36,020 nucleotides of DNA from Fimenecus sp045532175 (GCA_045532175.1 JAZSFK010000057.1:1-36020); one strand, 5' to 3'. Positions 14,752 through 21,819 are shown, numbered from the stretch's first letter. Notes: generated from the sequence alone by a model not told the origin. Numbers and translations: made by a program.

Positions 14752-14761
14752 ATGCTATAAT
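14733..14761 (+). promoter_or_regulatory. ylmH promoter nested in the terminator
   Basis: TTGCAT (14733-14738), 17 bp, TATAAT (14756-14761) with an extended TGC before the -10. The -35 lies in the terminator loop. Confidence 0.72.
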
Positions 14762-14777
14762 ATCTTTGGTGAATAAA

Positions 14778-15512
14778 ATGACAGAAAAGCAAAAACGATT
14801 TGAGGAATTGGCTAATCGCTCAAATGAAAAAGGATATGCTATTTATTCTGATTTTCTCGGTCTTGCAGAGATATCGGAGTTTTCTTCTATGCGTTTTTCT
14901 GTTGACACAACCCTTTGGGGTGGATATGAGGATGCTGAGAGATGTGTTGTCTGCTTTGGTAACAGAGATTATTTTAACGATAATTCCGATTATCCGATAG
15001 ATTGTATATGCATAAAGCCCGTCAGTCAAAAATTTGCTGATAATCTTACTCATCGTGACTTTTTAGGTTCACTTATGGGACTTGGTATTCGTCGTGAAGT
15101 CCTTGGGGATATAATAATCAGTGAAAACTGTGGATATCTTTTCTGCCTTGACACAATAACAGATTATATAATCCAAAATTTAACTCAGGTAAGGCACACA
15201 ACAGTTGAGTGTGTAGTGACGGACAAAATTCCTGAAAATGCTTTGCCACAACCTATAAATAATGAAATAATAGTATCATCGGAAAGGCTTGATGTTATTG
15301 TTGCATCCATCTACAAAATGTCACGGAGTCAAGTTTTACCGCTTTTTCACACGGAAAAGGTTTTCGTAAACGGTGTTGTTAAAACAAGTCCGTCAACTAC
15401 TGTGAATGTTGGGGATAAAATCTCCGTTCGTGGGTTTGGCAGATTTATATATAACGGTGTGCTTCGTCATACAAAAAAAGACCGACTTGTAATTAGTGTT
15501 GATGTTTTTTAA
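14778..15512 (+). CDS. ylmH: YlmH-family S4-domain RNA-binding protein
   Basis: About 244 residues, matching Bacillus YlmH (about 257). YlmH proteins carry an S4 RNA-binding domain and act on stalled 50S subunits in ribosome quality control; the gene often lies near cell-division genes. Seen: FLGLAEISEF near the N-terminus; the middle domain with RDFLGSLMGLGIRREVLGDIII; and a C-terminal S4 domain (about 165-225) with SSERLDVIVASIYKMSRSQVLPLFHTEKVFVNGVV and VNVGDKISVRGFGRF. The frame is open from 14733, but that region is the promoter and terminator, so ATG 14778 after GGTGA is the start. It is not beside division genes here. A hydrolase gene follows after 12 bp. Confidence 0.88.
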   Translation: MTEKQKRFEELANRSNEKGYAIYSDFLGLAEISEFSSMRFSVDTTLWGGYEDAERCVVCFGNRDYFNDNSDYPIDCICIKPVSQKFADNLTHRDFLGSLMGLGIRREVLGDIIISENCGYLFCLDTITDYIIQNLTQVRHTTVECVVTDKIPENALPQPINNEIIVSSERLDVIVASIYKMSRSQVLPLFHTEKVFVNGVVKTSPSTTVNVGDKISVRGFGRFIYNGVLRHTKKDRLVISVDVF

Positions 15513-15524
15513 GGGGGATTTTAA

Positions 15525-16538
15525 ATGATTACAATGGAACACAAACTTCGTGATGTCCGTGCAGACAGCGAGGCAAGTTTGCGACTTGAAAGTTATTCAT
15601 CCGTACCTGAAATCAACAGACTTCTTCGTCTTATGGAGCCTTTTAGATTCGGTACCCTTGAAAAACTCGCACCTAAAGGATTAAAGGGTTTTACAGAAGA
15701 TTTGGTAAACTTTTTTAATGGCAAAGATAATGCTGTAAAAGTTGATGACCCTCGTAGTATACTCCTTTGGGATGAAAAAGATATTCCTCTTTATGATGGG
15801 AAAAGGAAGCCTTACATAGTACCCTTTTTGTTGGAAAATAAAAAAGCTCCTGCCGTAGTAATTGCTCCGGGTGGTGCATACCTCAACGTCTGCATGAAAC
15901 ATGAAGGTGTTGATATTGCAGAGAGGTTTAATCAACTTGGTTTCCATGCAATTATTGTGTGCTATCGTGTGTCGCCCTGCCGTTATCCTTGTCCCCAGCT
16001 TGACTTTATAAGAGCAATTCAGACGGTAAGAAACAATGCAGAAAAATGGGGGATAATCGAAAATCAGATAATTGCCATGGGCTTTTCAGCAGGTGGGCAT
16101 CTTGCTACAAGCATCAGCGGTGTCCACGATGAATTAAGAGAAATGACGGGGGATTTGTCCCATATCGACGGAAGACCAAATGCGGTAATCGGTGGTTATC
16201 CTATGATTGACCTTAAATGTAAGGATTTTGGGATTACTTGCGATAAAATTTTCCTTGGCAAAAATTATAGCGAGGATTTGTCCCATAAATTAAGTGTGCA
16301 AAATCTTATTGATGAGAATTATCCGCCAATGTTTCTCTTCTCAATGAAATATGACCCCATTGTGCCACCTGAAACTAATTGTCTTGTTGCCAAAAAGGTG
16401 ATGAATGAAAAGAAAGTACCTAATGAGGTGCGCATTTATCGTGGAAACGTCCACGGATTTGCCCTTGCTGAAGGTACAGAAGCCGAACAATGGGTAAATC
16501 AGTCAATCGAATTTCTTAAAAAGTATAATGTTATATAA
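15525..16538 (+). CDS. Alpha/beta-hydrolase, esterase/lipase type
   Basis: A 337-residue serine hydrolase of the acetyl-esterase (BD-FAE/Aes-like) group. Seen: PGGAY at 115-119 (oxyanion region, with PGG in place of the usual HGGG), nucleophile Ser188 in GFSAGGH, Asp277 in MKYDPIVP, and His310 in GNVHGFAL. About 95 residues precede the hydrolase core. No signal peptide, so it is cytosolic. The ATG follows GGGGGA by 8 bases. It probably shares a transcript with ylmH. Relatives often remove acetyl groups from sugars, which would fit the nearby intracellular glycosidases, but the substrate is not determined. Confidence 0.85.
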   Translation: MITMEHKLRDVRADSEASLRLESYSSVPEINRLLRLMEPFRFGTLEKLAPKGLKGFTEDLVNFFNGKDNAVKVDDPRSILLWDEKDIPLYDGKRKPYIVPFLLENKKAPAVVIAPGGAYLNVCMKHEGVDIAERFNQLGFHAIIVCYRVSPCRYPCPQLDFIRAIQTVRNNAEKWGIIENQIIAMGFSAGGHLATSISGVHDELREMTGDLSHIDGRPNAVIGGYPMIDLKCKDFGITCDKIFLGKNYSEDLSHKLSVQNLIDENYPPMFLFSMKYDPIVPPETNCLVAKKVMNEKKVPNEVRIYRGNVHGFALAEGTEAEQWVNQSIEFLKKYNVI

Positions 16539-16542
16539 AATA

Positions 16543-16585
16543 AGACCACTTGACAAGTTTAATTATGTCAAGTGGTCTGTTATTT
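16543..16585. terminator. Bidirectional terminator
   Basis: AGACCACTTGACA (16543-16555) and TGTCAAGTGGTCT (16566-16578) form a perfect 13-bp stem with a 10-nt loop, placed between two convergent genes. Confidence 0.88.
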
Positions 16586-17177
16586 AATGTTTCTTTTTAC
16601 CGAGTACCTTTACTGCCCCTACGACTGATGGCGAAAGTATAATATTTATTACCAGTTCGAAAATGAAGTTTAACCCTACAAGTCCAACAATCATATAGGT
16701 AAAGGCATTTTCGAACCCAAAACCGACGGCCCATTCTTTGATTGTATCAAAGAAGAAAAACCTGCAACCAATAAGGAAAATTCCTGTGTTGGTGAGTGGG
16801 ACAAGAATTGCTGAAATAATAACTGCAAAATATGTATTGATTTTTTTTAACAGTTCAAATGCAATTCCGCCAATAAACCCTGCAAGTGTACCTTTAACAA
16901 TTACTGTTATAATGGTACCTATGGGGCTGATGGGAAGAAAAGCTGCAGCATCTCCCGAAAGAAGTACAACAACACCGAATATAAAGCCTAACCACGTGCT
17001 GACATATTTTCCCCCAAGGGCAGCACCAATAACAATTGGGATAAGCACAAGGGATACCGAAAATGTGCCGAATTTTATTGATGCACCAATGAATTGAAAT
17101 ACAACAACAATTGCGGTTAGAATACCCGTAGTTGCCAGTTTGACCGTTTTGTCACGGTCAAGTTTTTTGTTTGTCAT
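16584..17177 (-). CDS. ECF transporter S component, possibly for pantothenate
   Basis: A 197-residue protein with about six membrane helices, built like ECF vitamin-binding subunits. The first helix (VKLATTGILTAIVVVFQFIG), the following SVSLVLIPIVIGAALGGKYVSTWLGFIFGVVVLLSG and KGTLAGFIGGIAFELL fit the family. The ATG follows AGGAGG. It lies directly downstream of coaX in the same direction, separated only by a palindromic element. Linkage to pantothenate kinase suggests a pantothenate importer, but this is by neighbourhood only. No ATPase module genes are nearby. Confidence 0.8.
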   Translation of the reverse strand: MTNKKLDRDKTVKLATTGILTAIVVVFQFIGASIKFGTFSVSLVLIPIVIGAALGGKYVSTWLGFIFGVVVLLSGDAAAFLPISPIGTIITVIVKGTLAGFIGGIAFELLKKINTYFAVIISAILVPLTNTGIFLIGCRFFFFDTIKEWAVGFGFENAFTYMIVGLVGLNFIFELVINIILSPSVVGAVKVLGKKKH

Positions 17178-17232
17178 TTATATTCCTCCTTGCTACTGTT
17201 CCTAACGGATACAATGCAAATAATTGATGAAT

Positions 17233-17293
17233 AATAGCCTCCCCACTTGATGGGGAGGTGGCATTTTCGCAAGAAAATGACGGAAGGGCTATT
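17233..17293. repeat. Palindromic MITE-like element, copy A
   Basis: A 61-bp element bounded by AATAGCC (17233-17239) and GGCTATT (17287-17293). It contains two hairpins: CCTCCCCA/TGGGGAGG (17238-17258) and CATTTTC/GAAAATG (17262-17279). Its edge touches the coaX stop codon. The design CCCC-TTGA-GGGG hairpin, short hairpin, GACGGA..GG matches copies B and C. Confidence 0.75.
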
Positions 17294-18057
17294 TAATTGT
17301 TCTTTTCGTAAATTGCTTTAAGTCCCTTTAGAATAAGGTGACGGTCATAGGTGATTTCACGTTTGCAAACAGGTGCTAAGAAGTATGAAAGACCACCTGT
17401 TGCAATAATTGATGCAGGTTCACCTAACTCATCTGCAAACCTGTCGAGAATACCATCAATCATAGCGGCTGTGCCAAGGACTACACCACTCTGCATACTT
17501 TCAACGGTGTTTGTACCGCAAGCCTTTTTAGGTGGCTCAAGGCTGATTGTCGGCAGAAGTGAGCTTGTGTCAGTAAGTGCTTTAAGAGAAATCTGTACAC
17601 CCGGTGCAATCATACAACCACGGAAACCTCTGTTTTTGTCAATAGCACAGATTTTTGTAGCAGTGCCAAGGTCGATTACGAATGTCGGAAGAGGATAACC
17701 GACAACAGCACCAACTGCACCTGCCGCTAAATCAGCACCGAGCTGTGCAGGGTTGTCAATTAAGATGTTAAGACCTGTTTTTACCCCCGGGGATAAAATC
17801 AAAGCATCTTTTCCTGTAAGCTTTTTAATGGCACTTGTAACGGACTCTGTAATTTCAGGCACAACGGAAGAAATCACTACACCGTGAATGTCGTTAAAGT
17901 TAATTTTATGCATTACAAAAATATTAGTGAAGTCCATTGCATATTGGTCGTCGGTTTTCTGCCTTTCAGTTGCAAGTCTTGCACTTACAGCAAGGTCATC
18001 ACCGTCAAAAAGACCGATATTTATATTGGTATTTCCTATATCCATTGTAAGAAGCAT
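17293..18057 (-). CDS. coaX: Type III pantothenate kinase
   Basis: Phosphorylates pantothenate, the first step of coenzyme A synthesis. From ATG 18057 the protein has 254 residues. Seen: the phosphate-binding DIGNTN (6-11) with following GLFDGD; GAD at 107-109; DLGTAT at 129-134 (second nucleotide loop); and GCMIAPGVQISLKAL. The usual G-A-D-R reads G-A-D-L here. The frame runs upstream to 18114, but that part overlaps the promoter; ATG 18057 follows GAGGTGA. An S component gene lies downstream in the same direction. Confidence 0.93.
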   Translation of the reverse strand: MLLTMDIGNTNINIGLFDGDDLAVSARLATERQKTDDQYAMDFTNIFVMHKINFNDIHGVVISSVVPEITESVTSAIKKLTGKDALILSPGVKTGLNILIDNPAQLGADLAAGAVGAVVGYPLPTFVIDLGTATKICAIDKNRGFRGCMIAPGVQISLKALTDTSSLLPTISLEPPKKACGTNTVESMQSGVVLGTAAMIDGILDRFADELGEPASIIATGGLSYFLAPVCKREITYDRHLILKGLKAIYEKNN

Positions 18058-18085
18058 ATTATCACCTCGCAAAATCAATGAAAAT

Positions 18086-18114
18086 ATTATACTGCAAAAA
18101 CGAATAATTAGCAA
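18086..18114 (-). promoter_or_regulatory. coaX promoter
   Basis: Minus strand: TTGCTA (18109-18114), 17 bp, TATAAT (18086-18091). Confidence 0.82.
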
Positions 18115-18130
18115 GTAATTTTAGTGTTTT

Positions 18131-18255
18131 GCCTTCCCCTTGAGGGGAAGGTGTCACGAAGTGACGGATGAGGTGTAATTGATAATGGCTGTCAGCACAA
18201 ATTCCACCTCATCAGTCTCGCTGACGCTCGACAGCTTCTCCTCGAGGAGAAGCCC
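18131..18255. repeat. Palindromic MITE-like element, copy B
   Basis: About 125 bp of stacked inverted repeats: CCTTCCCC/GGGGAAGG (18132-18151), GTCAC-GAA-GTGAC (18153-18165), GATGAGGTG (18167-18175) with CACCTCATC (18205-18213), and a perfect 20-bp palindrome at 18234-18253 (GCTTCTCCTC and its complement). It ends three bases before the stop codon of the minus-strand gene. No ORF. Confidence 0.78.
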
Positions 18256-18257
18256 AA

Positions 18258-18467
18258 TTACATAATTTTATGTTCTATTCTTATCTCTGTAACCTGTATT
18301 CTGTCATCCTTTTTTCTTTCTTCAAAATGTTTACAGGCCTTACATTCAGCATCACGATTTTTGAGTCCTGGATATGTACAATGTCCATGGTCAATGGGAG
18401 AAAATGACTTGCCCAAGAAAACAAAATGACGAATGTAATGCTCACAATTACGACAGATTTTTTCCAT
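18258..18467 (-). CDS. Small cysteine-rich protein, putative metal-binding
   Basis: A 69-residue protein of unknown function. Cysteines fall as C5-x2-C8, C30, then C42-x2-C45 followed by KHF, plus several histidines (H10, H14, H27, H29, H47). This is a pattern that could hold zinc or iron. ATG 18467 follows GAGGTGA; the frame extends to 18497 but that part lies in the leader. It is divergent from a small Xre regulator, with a shared promoter region containing repeated TAGAACAA, so it may be that regulator's target. I do not recognise a named family. Confidence 0.72.
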   Translation of the reverse strand: MEKICRNCEHYIRHFVFLGKSFSPIDHGHCTYPGLKNRDAECKACKHFEERKKDDRIQVTEIRIEHKIM

Positions 18468-18485
18468 AATTATCACCTCAAGAAT

Positions 18486-18522
18486 ATTGTAGAACAAAAC
18501 AATCTAAAAGTCAATAGAACAA
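18486..18522. promoter_or_regulatory. Divergent promoter region with candidate Xre operators
   Basis: Minus-strand promoter: TTGACT (18509-18514), 17 bp, TACAAT (18486-18491). TAGAACAA occurs at 18490-18497 and again at 18515-18522. The first copy is part of a perfect dyad TTGT-AGA-ACAA (18487-18497) on the -10 box. This suggests binding by the divergently encoded Xre protein. Confidence 0.6.
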
Positions 18523-18533
18523 TTTAAACTATG

Positions 18534-18539
18534 TATAAT
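18534..18539 (+). promoter_or_regulatory. -10 box of the xre gene
   Basis: A consensus TATAAT preceded by TG. No good -35 lies at the right distance; the matching position falls at the edge of the second TAGAACAA repeat. Confidence 0.45.
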
Positions 18540-18555
18540 ATTATTGGGTGATATT

Positions 18556-18753
18556 ATGATTTGGAACGAAAAGATTAAAGAATTACGCGAAGACCGTGAT
18601 TTAACTCAATTGCAACTTGCAAAAATTTTAGGACTTACTCAAAGAACCATAAGTTATTATGAAAAAGACCAAAGAGAAATCCCCATAAATGTACTTGTAA
18701 AATATGCAGAATATTTCAATGTAACATTAGATTATATTTGTGGGTTAGAGTGA
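18556..18753 (+). CDS. Xre/Cro-type helix-turn-helix regulator
   Basis: A 65-residue protein that is almost entirely one HTH_3 domain: IKELREDRDLTQLQLAKILGLTQRTISYYEKDQREIP, with the recognition helix around TQRTISYYE. It probably binds DNA as a dimer. ATG 18556 follows GGGTGA by 4-5 bases; an in-frame TTG at 18544 overlaps the promoter. It is divergent from the Cys-rich protein gene and probably controls the shared region. A palindromic element begins 8 bases after its stop codon. Confidence 0.88.
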   Translation: MIWNEKIKELREDRDLTQLQLAKILGLTQRTISYYEKDQREIPINVLVKYAEYFNVTLDYICGLE

Positions 18754-18760
18754 TGTGAAA

Positions 18761-18873
18761 AGCGCCCCTTGTTAAAGGGGAGAGGGCCACGAAGTGGCGA
18801 GGGGATTCTTGTTGTTGTATAATGAATCCCTCCACCGCCTTTGGCGGTCCCCCTCCCTTTGACAAGGGAGGCT
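18761..18873. repeat. Palindromic MITE-like element, copy C
   Basis: About 113 bp with imperfect terminal inverted repeats (AGCGCCCCTTGTTAAAGGGG against AGCCTCCCTTGTCAAAGGGA read from the other end). Internal hairpins are GCCAC-GAA-GTGGC (18786-18798) and ACCGCC-TTT-GGCGGT (18834-18848), and GGGGATTC pairs with GAATCCCT. No ORF. Same design as A and B. Confidence 0.82.
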
Positions 18874-18895
18874 AATTCGGTAAGGTGGTGATTTT

Positions 18896-19774
18896 ATGAT
18901 TTGCAACTTATGTCCAAGAAAATGTAATGCAGAAAGAACTGAATATGTTGGTAACGGTTTTTGTAAAATGCCTTTAAATCCTGTCCTTGCACGTGCCGAT
19001 ATTCACAAATGGGAAGAGCCTTGTATAAGTGGTGAAAATGGTACAGGTGCAGTTTTCTTTTCGGGTTGCTCTTTAAAATGTTGTTTTTGTCAGAATTACC
19101 CCATAAGCCACGAAAACAAAGGTGAGATAATTACAACCGAAAGACTTGTTGAAATTATAATAGAACTTGAGGCAAAAGGCGTACATACCATTGACTTTGT
19201 AAATCCGACTCATTTTTCTCACATCATAATTGATGCATTAAAGAGATATAAACCAAATGTGCCTGTTGTGTATAACAGTTCGGGATATGATAGTGTTGAA
19301 ACTCTAAAACAACTTGAGGGACTTGTTGATGTCTATTTGCCTGATTTAAAATATTTCAGTAGCGAGAAATCGAAGAAATATGCAAAATGCCCTGATTATT
19401 TTGAAAGGGCAAGCAAAGCAGTTCTTGAAATGTATCGACAACAATCGGAAAATCAGTTTAAGGACGGAATAATCCAAAAAGGCTTAATTATCCGTCATTT
19501 AGTCCTTCCTGCCAATGTGGAGGAAAGTAAAAGCATTCTATTGTGGATAAAGAATAATCTGCCAAGTGATACATATATAAGCCTTATGAGTCAATACACA
19601 CCTTATGGAAATATAGCAGAATTCAAGGAATTGAATCGCAGACTTACAACTGCGGAATATAACAAAGTTGTGGATTATTTTCTTGATATAGGTCTGGAGA
19701 ATGGCTTTATGCAGGAAAAAACCTCTGCTAAAACAGAATACATACCTGATTTTGATATGACCGGTGTAAAATAA
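18896..19774 (+). CDS. PflX-type radical SAM protein
   Basis: A 292-residue radical S-adenosylmethionine protein of the PflX group (COG1313), annotated as homologs of pyruvate formate-lyase activase. The [4Fe-4S] cluster motif C-x3-C-x2-C is Cys58, Cys62, Cys65 (GCSLKCCFCQN). An additional N-terminal cysteine cluster C3-x2-C6-x3-C10 with C23 (CNLCPRKC...GFCKMP) is typical of this group and may hold another cluster. HKWEEPCISG (37-46) is the family signature. GGTGGTGA precedes the ATG. It lies just after element C. The true target is unknown, since no glycyl-radical enzyme adjoins it. Confidence 0.88.
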   Translation: MICNLCPRKCNAERTEYVGNGFCKMPLNPVLARADIHKWEEPCISGENGTGAVFFSGCSLKCCFCQNYPISHENKGEIITTERLVEIIIELEAKGVHTIDFVNPTHFSHIIIDALKRYKPNVPVVYNSSGYDSVETLKQLEGLVDVYLPDLKYFSSEKSKKYAKCPDYFERASKAVLEMYRQQSENQFKDGIIQKGLIIRHLVLPANVEESKSILLWIKNNLPSDTYISLMSQYTPYGNIAEFKELNRRLTTAEYNKVVDYFLDIGLENGFMQEKTSAKTEYIPDFDMTGVK

Positions 19775-19776
19775 TA

Positions 19777-19805
19777 TTGCAATACATAGAAATTAGTGTT
19801 AAAAT
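19777..19805 (+). promoter_or_regulatory. mscL promoter (extended -10)
   Basis: TTGCAA (19777-19782), 17 bp, TAAAAT (19800-19805), with TGT directly before the -10. Confidence 0.75.
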
Positions 19806-19840
19806 AATTAATCATAATTAAATGAAAGAAGGATTTAAAA

Positions 19841-20299
19841 ATGAAAGGATTTTTCAAAGAATTTAAAGAGTTTGCTATGCGTGGTAATGTAATTGACCTT
19901 GCAGTCGGCGTTATTATCGGTGGTGCTTTTCAGAAAATTATCAACTCACTTGTAAACGATATTATTATGCCACTTATCGGTCTTGCATTAAAGGGTACTG
20001 ATTTTGCTGGCAAATTTATCGCTCTTGATGGTGGCGAATATGCATCTGTCGAAGCAGCAACAGAAGCAGGTGCTGCAATTCTTACTTATGGTAACTTTAT
20101 TTCAGTTATCCTTGACTTTATTATTGTTGCATTTGTAATCTTCTGTATGATTAAAGTTATTAACAAGGTAAGAGCAAAGACAGCAAAGGAAGAACCAGTA
20201 GTAGAAGAAGCACCTACAACAAAGGTTTGCCCATTCTGTAAGAGTGAAATTGCAATTGATGCTACAAAGTGCTGCCACTGTACATCTGATGTTGAATAA
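19841..20299 (+). CDS. mscL: Large-conductance mechanosensitive channel with zinc-ribbon tail
   Basis: A 152-residue membrane channel that opens under membrane tension to release solutes in osmotic downshock. The N-terminal amphipathic helix and first membrane helix (FKEFAMRGNVIDLAVGVIIGGAF) are canonical, and the second helix is around residues 83-108. The C-terminus carries a zinc-ribbon-like tail, VCPFCKSEIAIDATKCCHC (two C-x2-C pairs, about 128-147), seen in some Firmicute MscL proteins and absent from E. coli MscL. It begins a run mscL-proC-MIF with short gaps (9 bp to proC). Confidence 0.95.
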   Translation: MKGFFKEFKEFAMRGNVIDLAVGVIIGGAFQKIINSLVNDIIMPLIGLALKGTDFAGKFIALDGGEYASVEAATEAGAAILTYGNFISVILDFIIVAFVIFCMIKVINKVRAKTAKEEPVVEEAPTTKVCPFCKSEIAIDATKCCHCTSDVE

Positions 20300-20308
20300 G
20301 GTGAACTT

Positions 20309-21112
20309 ATGAGTTTTAGGTTAGGCTTTATCGGTTGCGGAAATATGGCAACTGCCATAATGAACGGTGCAGTTAAATCGGGGTTTCTTAAGGGTGAGGA
20401 TATTTGCGTTTATGACACGGATGTCGTTAAGGCAGAAACACTCGGAGAAAATCTTGCCGTTAATGTGTTGCCATCTGCAAGTGATGTTGCTGAAAATTCA
20501 TACGCTGTTATTTTAGCCGTTAAACCCCAGGTTTTTCCTGTTGTTTTACCACAGATTAAAGAAAGTGTTGCGAAAAATGATACTGCAATTATCTCCATTG
20601 GTGCAGGAAAAACTCTTAATTATATAGCATCCTTTCTTGAGGATTTCACACCTGTTGTACGGGTTATGCCAAATATTAACGCAAAGGTTGGCGCTTCAAT
20701 GAGTGCTGTTTGCAGAAACGACAACGTTGACGACGAACTGCTGAATTTTACAAAAAAGCTTTGCAAATCCTTTGGTGATGTTATAGAGCTTCCTGAAAGT
20801 CAGTTTTCAATATTTGGTGTAATTGCAGGCTGTTCTCCTGCCTATGCATTTATGTTTATTGATTCAATGGCACGTGGCGCGGAGCAAAACGGAATGAGCA
20901 GGGAACAGGCATTAAAGATTTCTGCACAGGCGGTTTTGGGTAGTGCAAAAATGATGCTTGAAAGCGGAGAAAGTCCTTGGGCACTTATAAACTCCGTTTG
21001 TTCACCGGGTGGAACAACAATTGAGGGTATTGCAACTCTTCAAAACAAGAAGTTTGATGAAGCAGTTATGAATGCTGTTCAGGCATCCTATGAAAAGGAT
21101 AAAAGATTATAA
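20309..21112 (+). CDS. proC: Pyrroline-5-carboxylate reductase
   Basis: Catalyses the last step of proline synthesis, reduction of pyrroline-5-carboxylate with NAD(P)H. It has 267 residues, the usual length. Seen: the Rossmann loop GFIGCGNMATAIMNG (about 5-19), AVKPQVFP, VVRVMPNINAKVGASMSA, and the C-terminal dimer and active-site segment SPGGTTIEGIATL (about 230-242). The ribosome site GGTGA lies between it and mscL. Linkage to mscL suggests an osmotic-stress theme (proline as compatible solute), which is inference. Confidence 0.95.
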   Translation: MSFRLGFIGCGNMATAIMNGAVKSGFLKGEDICVYDTDVVKAETLGENLAVNVLPSASDVAENSYAVILAVKPQVFPVVLPQIKESVAKNDTAIISIGAGKTLNYIASFLEDFTPVVRVMPNINAKVGASMSAVCRNDNVDDELLNFTKKLCKSFGDVIELPESQFSIFGVIAGCSPAYAFMFIDSMARGAEQNGMSREQALKISAQAVLGSAKMMLESGESPWALINSVCSPGGTTIEGIATLQNKKFDEAVMNAVQASYEKDKRL

Positions 21113-21127
21113 TTTGAGGTGAAAGCT

Positions 21128-21469
21128 ATGCCATATATTGATATAAACACAAATGCTACTCTCAACGAGGAACAACTTGATAATATCAAGCATCTTTGCG
21201 GACGGGCAATAGCACTTATTCCCGGAAAAAGTGAACAGTATCTTATGGTAAAGATTTCAGATAAAGCAAATCTTTGGTTTCAAGGGGATGAATCTACCGC
21301 AGCAATGGTGGAGGTAAGTCTTTTTGGTAAAGCATCAAGGGAAAATTGCGAAGCACTTACAAAGGAAATCTGTAATATTCTTGAACGGGAAGCAAATATA
21401 CCTCCCCAAAGAACCTACGTGAAGTATCAGTTTGTTGATACGTGGGGATACAATAAGTTTTTATTTTAG
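21128..21469 (+). CDS. MIF-family tautomerase (phenylpyruvate tautomerase-like)
   Basis: A 113-residue homolog of macrophage migration inhibitory factor. It begins Met-Pro; the proline exposed after Met removal is the catalytic base of the family. Seen: PYIDINTNATL, a conserved Lys in PGKSEQYLMVKI (about 33-44), and the C-terminal RTYVKYQFVDTWGYNKFLF, matching the R-x-Y-x-x-Y and W-N pattern of MIF. A GTG at 21119 overlaps the ribosome site GAGGTG; ATG 21128 gives the correct Pro and is the start. It lies 15 bp after proC and is followed by a terminator. No signal peptide. Confidence 0.9.
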   Translation: MPYIDINTNATLNEEQLDNIKHLCGRAIALIPGKSEQYLMVKISDKANLWFQGDESTAAMVEVSLFGKASRENCEALTKEICNILEREANIPPQRTYVKYQFVDTWGYNKFLF

Positions 21470-21476
21470 AGATTGA

Positions 21477-21510
21477 TGGCAGATAATGCGAAATTATCTG
21501 CCATTTTTCA
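21477..21510 (+). terminator. Terminator of mscL-proC-MIF
   Basis: TGGCAGATAAT (21477-21487) and ATTATCTGCCA (21493-21503) form a perfect 11-bp stem with a 5-nt loop and T5. Confidence 0.92.
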
Positions 21511-21579
21511 CAAGTAAAGGCTTAATCTTTTGTGCTTTTTGTCATAAACTACAAAAATATATTTTCCATGAATTTCTTC

Positions 21580-21608
21580 TTGATTTTACACGAATGATGT
21601 TGTATACT
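21580..21608 (+). promoter_or_regulatory. Promoter of the 40-residue peptide gene
   Basis: TTGATT (21580-21585), 17 bp, TATACT (21603-21608). About 65 nt of leader follow before the start codon. The stretch between the previous terminator and this promoter (21511-21579) holds nothing else I can name. Confidence 0.78.
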
Positions 21609-21678
21609 TTAAAAAGCGACATATCGAAAAACATATACATATATAAACAGGAAGTTATTTATTAGGAGGATTAAACAG

Positions 21679-21801
21679 ATGAAACAGTATCTTGTACCGG
21701 ATTTTGATGTAACAGTTTATGAAATCGAAGATGTAATTACAGTATCAATCGGTGGTTCTGGTGCAAACCCAGAGTACCCGGATGAAGAGTGGTACGGCTG
21801 A
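21679..21801 (+). CDS. Orphan 40-residue acidic peptide
   Basis: ATG 21679 to TGA 21801 encodes 40 residues and has everything an expressed gene needs: a good promoter, a perfect ribosome site AGGAGG (21664-21669) and a terminator 24 bases after the stop. The peptide starts MKQYLVPDFDVTVYEIEDVI, has a middle TVSIGGSGANPEYPD, and ends in EEWYG. It is strongly acidic, with no membrane segment and no cysteine. The pattern (basic start, 'V-x-x-F/Y-E-x-E-D-V-I-T' block, Gly/Ser hinge, variable acidic tail) recalls small orphan peptides I associate with Clostridia, possibly leader-plus-core peptides. No modifying enzyme or transporter is adjacent. Function unknown. Confidence 0.75.
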   Translation: MKQYLVPDFDVTVYEIEDVITVSIGGSGANPEYPDEEWYG

Positions 21802-21819
21802 TTAGCTCAAAACAAAAAA

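Noticed and set aside
17233..18873. Insertion sequences
   Set aside because: Copies are 61-125 bp, with no transposase frame and no clear target duplications; they are at most non-autonomous elements.
18896..19774. A true pyruvate formate-lyase activating enzyme
   Set aside because: The N-terminal cysteine cluster and HKWEEPCISG signature place it in the PflX group, and no formate-lyase gene is adjacent.
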